Shown piece after piece: positions 61,742-64,000 of a stretch of 64,000 nt of DNA (position 1 is its first letter; each line of letters opens with the position of its first letter). Made by a program: the position numbers and the translations under genes. The DNA comes from Rhodococcus rhodnii (GTDB taxonomy: Bacteria > Actinomycetota > Actinomycetes > Mycobacteriales > Pseudonocardiaceae). The notes under the pieces were generated by a model, which ran no database searches, was not told where the DNA came from, and saw nothing but the letters and a program-made list of their open reading frames with translations. The DNA is taken from assembly GCA_000720375.1 (NCBI GenBank), contig JOAA01000001.1, forward strand, positions 558,001 through 622,000, given 5' to 3'.

Positions 61742-64000
61742 CTGGTGTCAGCTGGGACACCTTCACCGCGCATCACCAAAGACGCGGGGCCGATCGTGGT
61801 ACGCGCACCGACCTTGGCACCCGGCAGGACGATGCCGTGCGGGCCGAGGGTCGAGCCGTCGTCCATCGTCACTTCGGACATGCTCATGATCCGGTCGTGG
61901 AACAGGTGCGTCTGCAGCACGCAACCGCGGTTCACGCTCACGCCGTCACCCAGCGACACGAGGTCGGCCTCAGGCAGCCAGTACGTGTCGAGGTAGACGC
62001 CACGGCCGATCTTCGCGCCCATGGTCCGCAGCCAACCGTTCAGCAGCGGCGTGCCGGTGGCCGACGAGATCAGCCACGGCCCGGCGACCACCTCGACGAA
62101 CGTGTCCGCGAGCTCGTTGCGCCAGACGAACGAGCTCCACAACGGATGCTCGACCGCACGGAACCGCCCGACCAGCAACCACTTCGCGGCCGTCGTCACC
62201 GCACAGGCGACGAGCCCTGCGCCCAGCAGCACACCACCAGACAGCAACGTGGCCACGGCCCAGCCGAACTGACTGACGAGCCCCTCGAACGCGGCAAGGA
62301 CCAGCACGGCCAACGCGACACCGACCATGACCGGAATGACGCGGCACATCTCCACCAACGCGCGAGCGACAACGAGGCGCTTGGCGGGTTCGAACGTCCG
62401 GCTGGTGTCCCCTTCGGCGACGGTCCGCCGTAGCTTCATCGGCGGCATACCGAGCCACGACGAACCCGCCTTGGCACGCTTGGGAGTCGCGGACAGCACC
62501 CCGACGAGACCACCGTTCGGCACGGCACGGCCAGGCGCGGTCATCCCCGAGTTACCAAGGAACGCCCGCTTGCCAACACGCGCTTCGCCGATCCGTACCC
62601 AACCGCCTGCGAGCTCGTACGTGGCGACCATCGTGTCGTCGGCCAGGAACGCCCCGTCGCGGATGGTCGTCATCTTCGGGATCGCGAGCACGGTCGACGC
62701 CTCGACCCGACGACCGACCTTCGCACCGAGCATGCGCAGCCACACCGGGGTGAACAGGCTGGCGTACATCGGGAACAGCAGGATCCGGGACAGATCCATC
62801 AGCCGCTCGGTCGCCCACGCCTGCCAGCCGATCCGGCTGTGCACGGGGTGATGGCCGGCGCGCAGCCCGATGCTGAGCAGCCGCACGGACACCAGGATCA
62901 GCGCGGCGAAGCTGCCCATCGCGGCGAGCGTCGCGAGCGGCACAGCCAGCAGGACACTCGGCAAACCGCCGTCGAGGAACGCGGAAAGCACCAGAAGCCC
63001 AGGCACCGCACCGAGAACCGGGAACATCCCCATCACCAGCGACGTGATGCCGTAGGAAATGACCCAGCGCAGCTTGCGAGGCGCCCGAGCCGACGGCCAC
63101 GACCGTCCAGGCTTGCCCGACTTCACGGCCGGAGCACCGGCCCACCGCTGACCGGGCCGGACCGCGCCCATCACGGCCGAACCAGGCGCGATCTCGGCGC
63201 GCTTGCCGACGCGGGCGCCCGGGAACAGCGTGCTGCGCGCGCCGATCGTGGCACCGGCGCCGATGCGGATCTTGCCGATGTGCAGGCGGTCGCCGTCCAT
63301 CCAGTAGCCGCTCAGGTCGACCTCGGGTTCGACCGCGCTGGCCTTGCCGAGTTTCAGCATCCCGGTGATCGGCGGCAGCGAGTGCAGGTCGGCGCCACGG
63401 CCGATCTTGGCACCGAGGGCGCGGGCGTAGTACGTGATCCACGGCGCGCCGGACAGGTTCGCGACACCGGTCAGTGCGGCGATCCGCTCGGCCAGCCACA
63501 GTCGCAGGTGGACGCCACCGCCGCGCTTGTACTTCCCTGGCTTCAAACCACGCAGCAGCAACCGCGCGCTGCCCGCCGCGATGCCCAGACGGCCGAGCGG
63601 GCTGACGAACGCGACCCAGCCCAGGGCCACCCACCACCAGGAAATCGTTGGTGCCCGGGTGAACCCGAGCATCGCCAAGACGTTGTTGATCGCGGCAAGA
63701 GCGACGATCCAGCGCGCGCCGACGATCGTCAGCAGCGGCGCCATCAGCGCGGTCTGGGCCAGCGCGAAGCCGCGCGGCGTCGGTTCGACCGTCCGGCTCG
63801 TGGTCTCCGCGACGCCCAGTTCGTCCAGGCGCCTGGCCATCTGACCGAGCTTCGAGTGCTGGTAGACGTCACTGACCGACAGGCCCGGATACTGCTGGCG
63901 GACAAGGGAAACCAGCTGCGCGGCGCCGAGACTGCTGCCGCCGCGCGCGAAGAAGTCCTCGTCCTCGTTGTCCACGCCGATGCCGAGGATCTCGGTCCAC
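61696..64000 (-). CDS. Pls/PosA-family nonribosomal peptide synthetase, C-terminal part
   Basis: The gene enters from beyond the window; about 767 residues are visible. They begin with the end of a carrier domain (DFFARGGSSLGAAQLVS, phosphopantetheine Ser), then several membrane segments interleaved with three left-handed-beta-helix-like regions (repeated IGARSTLFPGARVGKRAEI-type hexapeptides). This layout is that of Pls (poly-lysine synthetase) and related Pls/PosA proteins. The adenylation domain that would define the amino acid is outside the window. Confidence 0.87.
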   Translation of the reverse strand, partial: WTEILGIGVDNEDEDFFARGGSSLGAAQLVSLVRQQYPGLSVSDVYQHSKLGQMARRLDELGVAETTSRTVEPTPRGFALAQTALMAPLLTIVGARWIVALAAINNVLAMLGFTRAPTISWWWVALGWVAFVSPLGRLGIAAGSARLLLRGLKPGKYKRGGGVHLRLWLAERIAALTGVANLSGAPWITYYARALGAKIGRGADLHSLPPITGMLKLGKASAVEPEVDLSGYWMDGDRLHIGKIRIGAGATIGARSTLFPGARVGKRAEIAPGSAVMGAVRPGQRWAGAPAVKSGKPGRSWPSARAPRKLRWVISYGITSLVMGMFPVLGAVPGLLVLSAFLDGGLPSVLLAVPLATLAAMGSFAALILVSVRLLSIGLRAGHHPVHSRIGWQAWATERLMDLSRILLFPMYASLFTPVWLRMLGAKVGRRVEASTVLAIPKMTTIRDGAFLADDTMVATYELAGGWVRIGEARVGKRAFLGNSGMTAPGRAVPNGGLVGVLSATPKRAKAGSSWLGMPPMKLRRTVAEGDTSRTFEPAKRLVVARALVEMCRVIPVMVGVALAVLVLAAFEGLVSQFGWAVATLLSGGVLLGAGLVACAVTTAAKWLLVGRFRAVEHPLWSSFVWRNELADTFVEVVAGPWLISSATGTPLLNGWLRTMGAKIGRGVYLDTYWLPEADLVSLGDGVSVNRGCVLQTHLFHDRIMSMSEVTMDDGSTLGPHGIVLPGAKVGARTTIGPASLVMRGEGVPADTRWLGNPISAWPTVRS

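Overview
The window is high-GC actinobacterial chromosome, most likely from a mycelial member of the Pseudonocardiales (Amycolatopsis/Kibdelosporangium/Lentzea type). This rests on codon usage, frequent GTG/TTG starts, ATGA/GTGA-coupled operons, a SapB-type morphogen locus, an Mce operon and a KstR-type sterol regulon. The genus is an inference; no rRNA or tRNA gene is present to settle it. I see no insertion sequence, CRISPR array, tRNA or rRNA. No gap between genes exceeds 300 bases; the longest is 35840-36112.

Layout. (1) 1-6464: a class III lanthipeptide locus laid out like Streptomyces ram/amf: regulator end (ramR), two ABC exporters, an unlisted 50-residue precursor with two SxxSxxxC units, and a LanKC synthetase. 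(2) 6669-11819: a MacAB-like efflux operon (lipoprotein, adaptor, ATPase, permease) divergent from an OmpR/histidine-kinase pair. (3) 11820-15421: VOC protein, methyltransferase, OhrR/OsmC peroxide pair and a BBE-type flavin oxidase. (4) 15570-22878: 4-hydroxybenzoate/protocatechuate catabolism (pobA, pcaHG, pcaIJ, pcaB, two IclR regulators), with a small Cys-rich protein and a 37-residue ORF in between. (5) 22921-35839: one long leftward operon of SDR, aldehyde dehydrogenase, SDR, yrbEA/B, mceA-F and two Mce-associated proteins, resembling mce4.

(6) 36113-54315: mostly sterol side-chain catabolism: fadE26/27-like dehydrogenases, fadD19, echA19, a second acyl-CoA ligase, a DUF35 protein with two Ltp aldolase-like proteins, CYP125 and fadA5. 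Small membrane proteins, a TetR/DUF6463 pair, a nitronate-monooxygenase-like protein and a carboxylesterase lie between them. Several promoters carry 14-bp sites matching or nearly matching the KstR consensus TnnAACnnGTTnnA. (7) 54400-55398: an orphan AbiEi-like gene between two copies of a palindrome. (8) 55414-60463: steroid ring C/D catabolism (two SDRs, echA20, ipdA, ipdB, ipdC) in the gene order of M. tuberculosis Rv3548c-Rv3553, with a KstR2-like site in the divergent promoter. (9) 60416-64000: an M1 metallopeptidase and the 3' part of a Pls/PosA-family synthetase that runs off the window.

How it works together (inference): the Mce system would import sterol; CYP125, FadD19, FadE26/27, EchA19, FadA5 and the Ltp/DUF35 set shorten the side chain; EchA20/IpdABC open the last rings. 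The pca block feeds aromatic acids into the beta-ketoadipate pathway, although pcaC/D (pcaL) and pcaF are not here. The most unusual structural signal is a family of four nearly identical about 44-bp palindromes (22872, 44668, 54319, 55376), all at gene ends and three of them between convergent genes, apparently a dispersed sequence-conserved terminator element.
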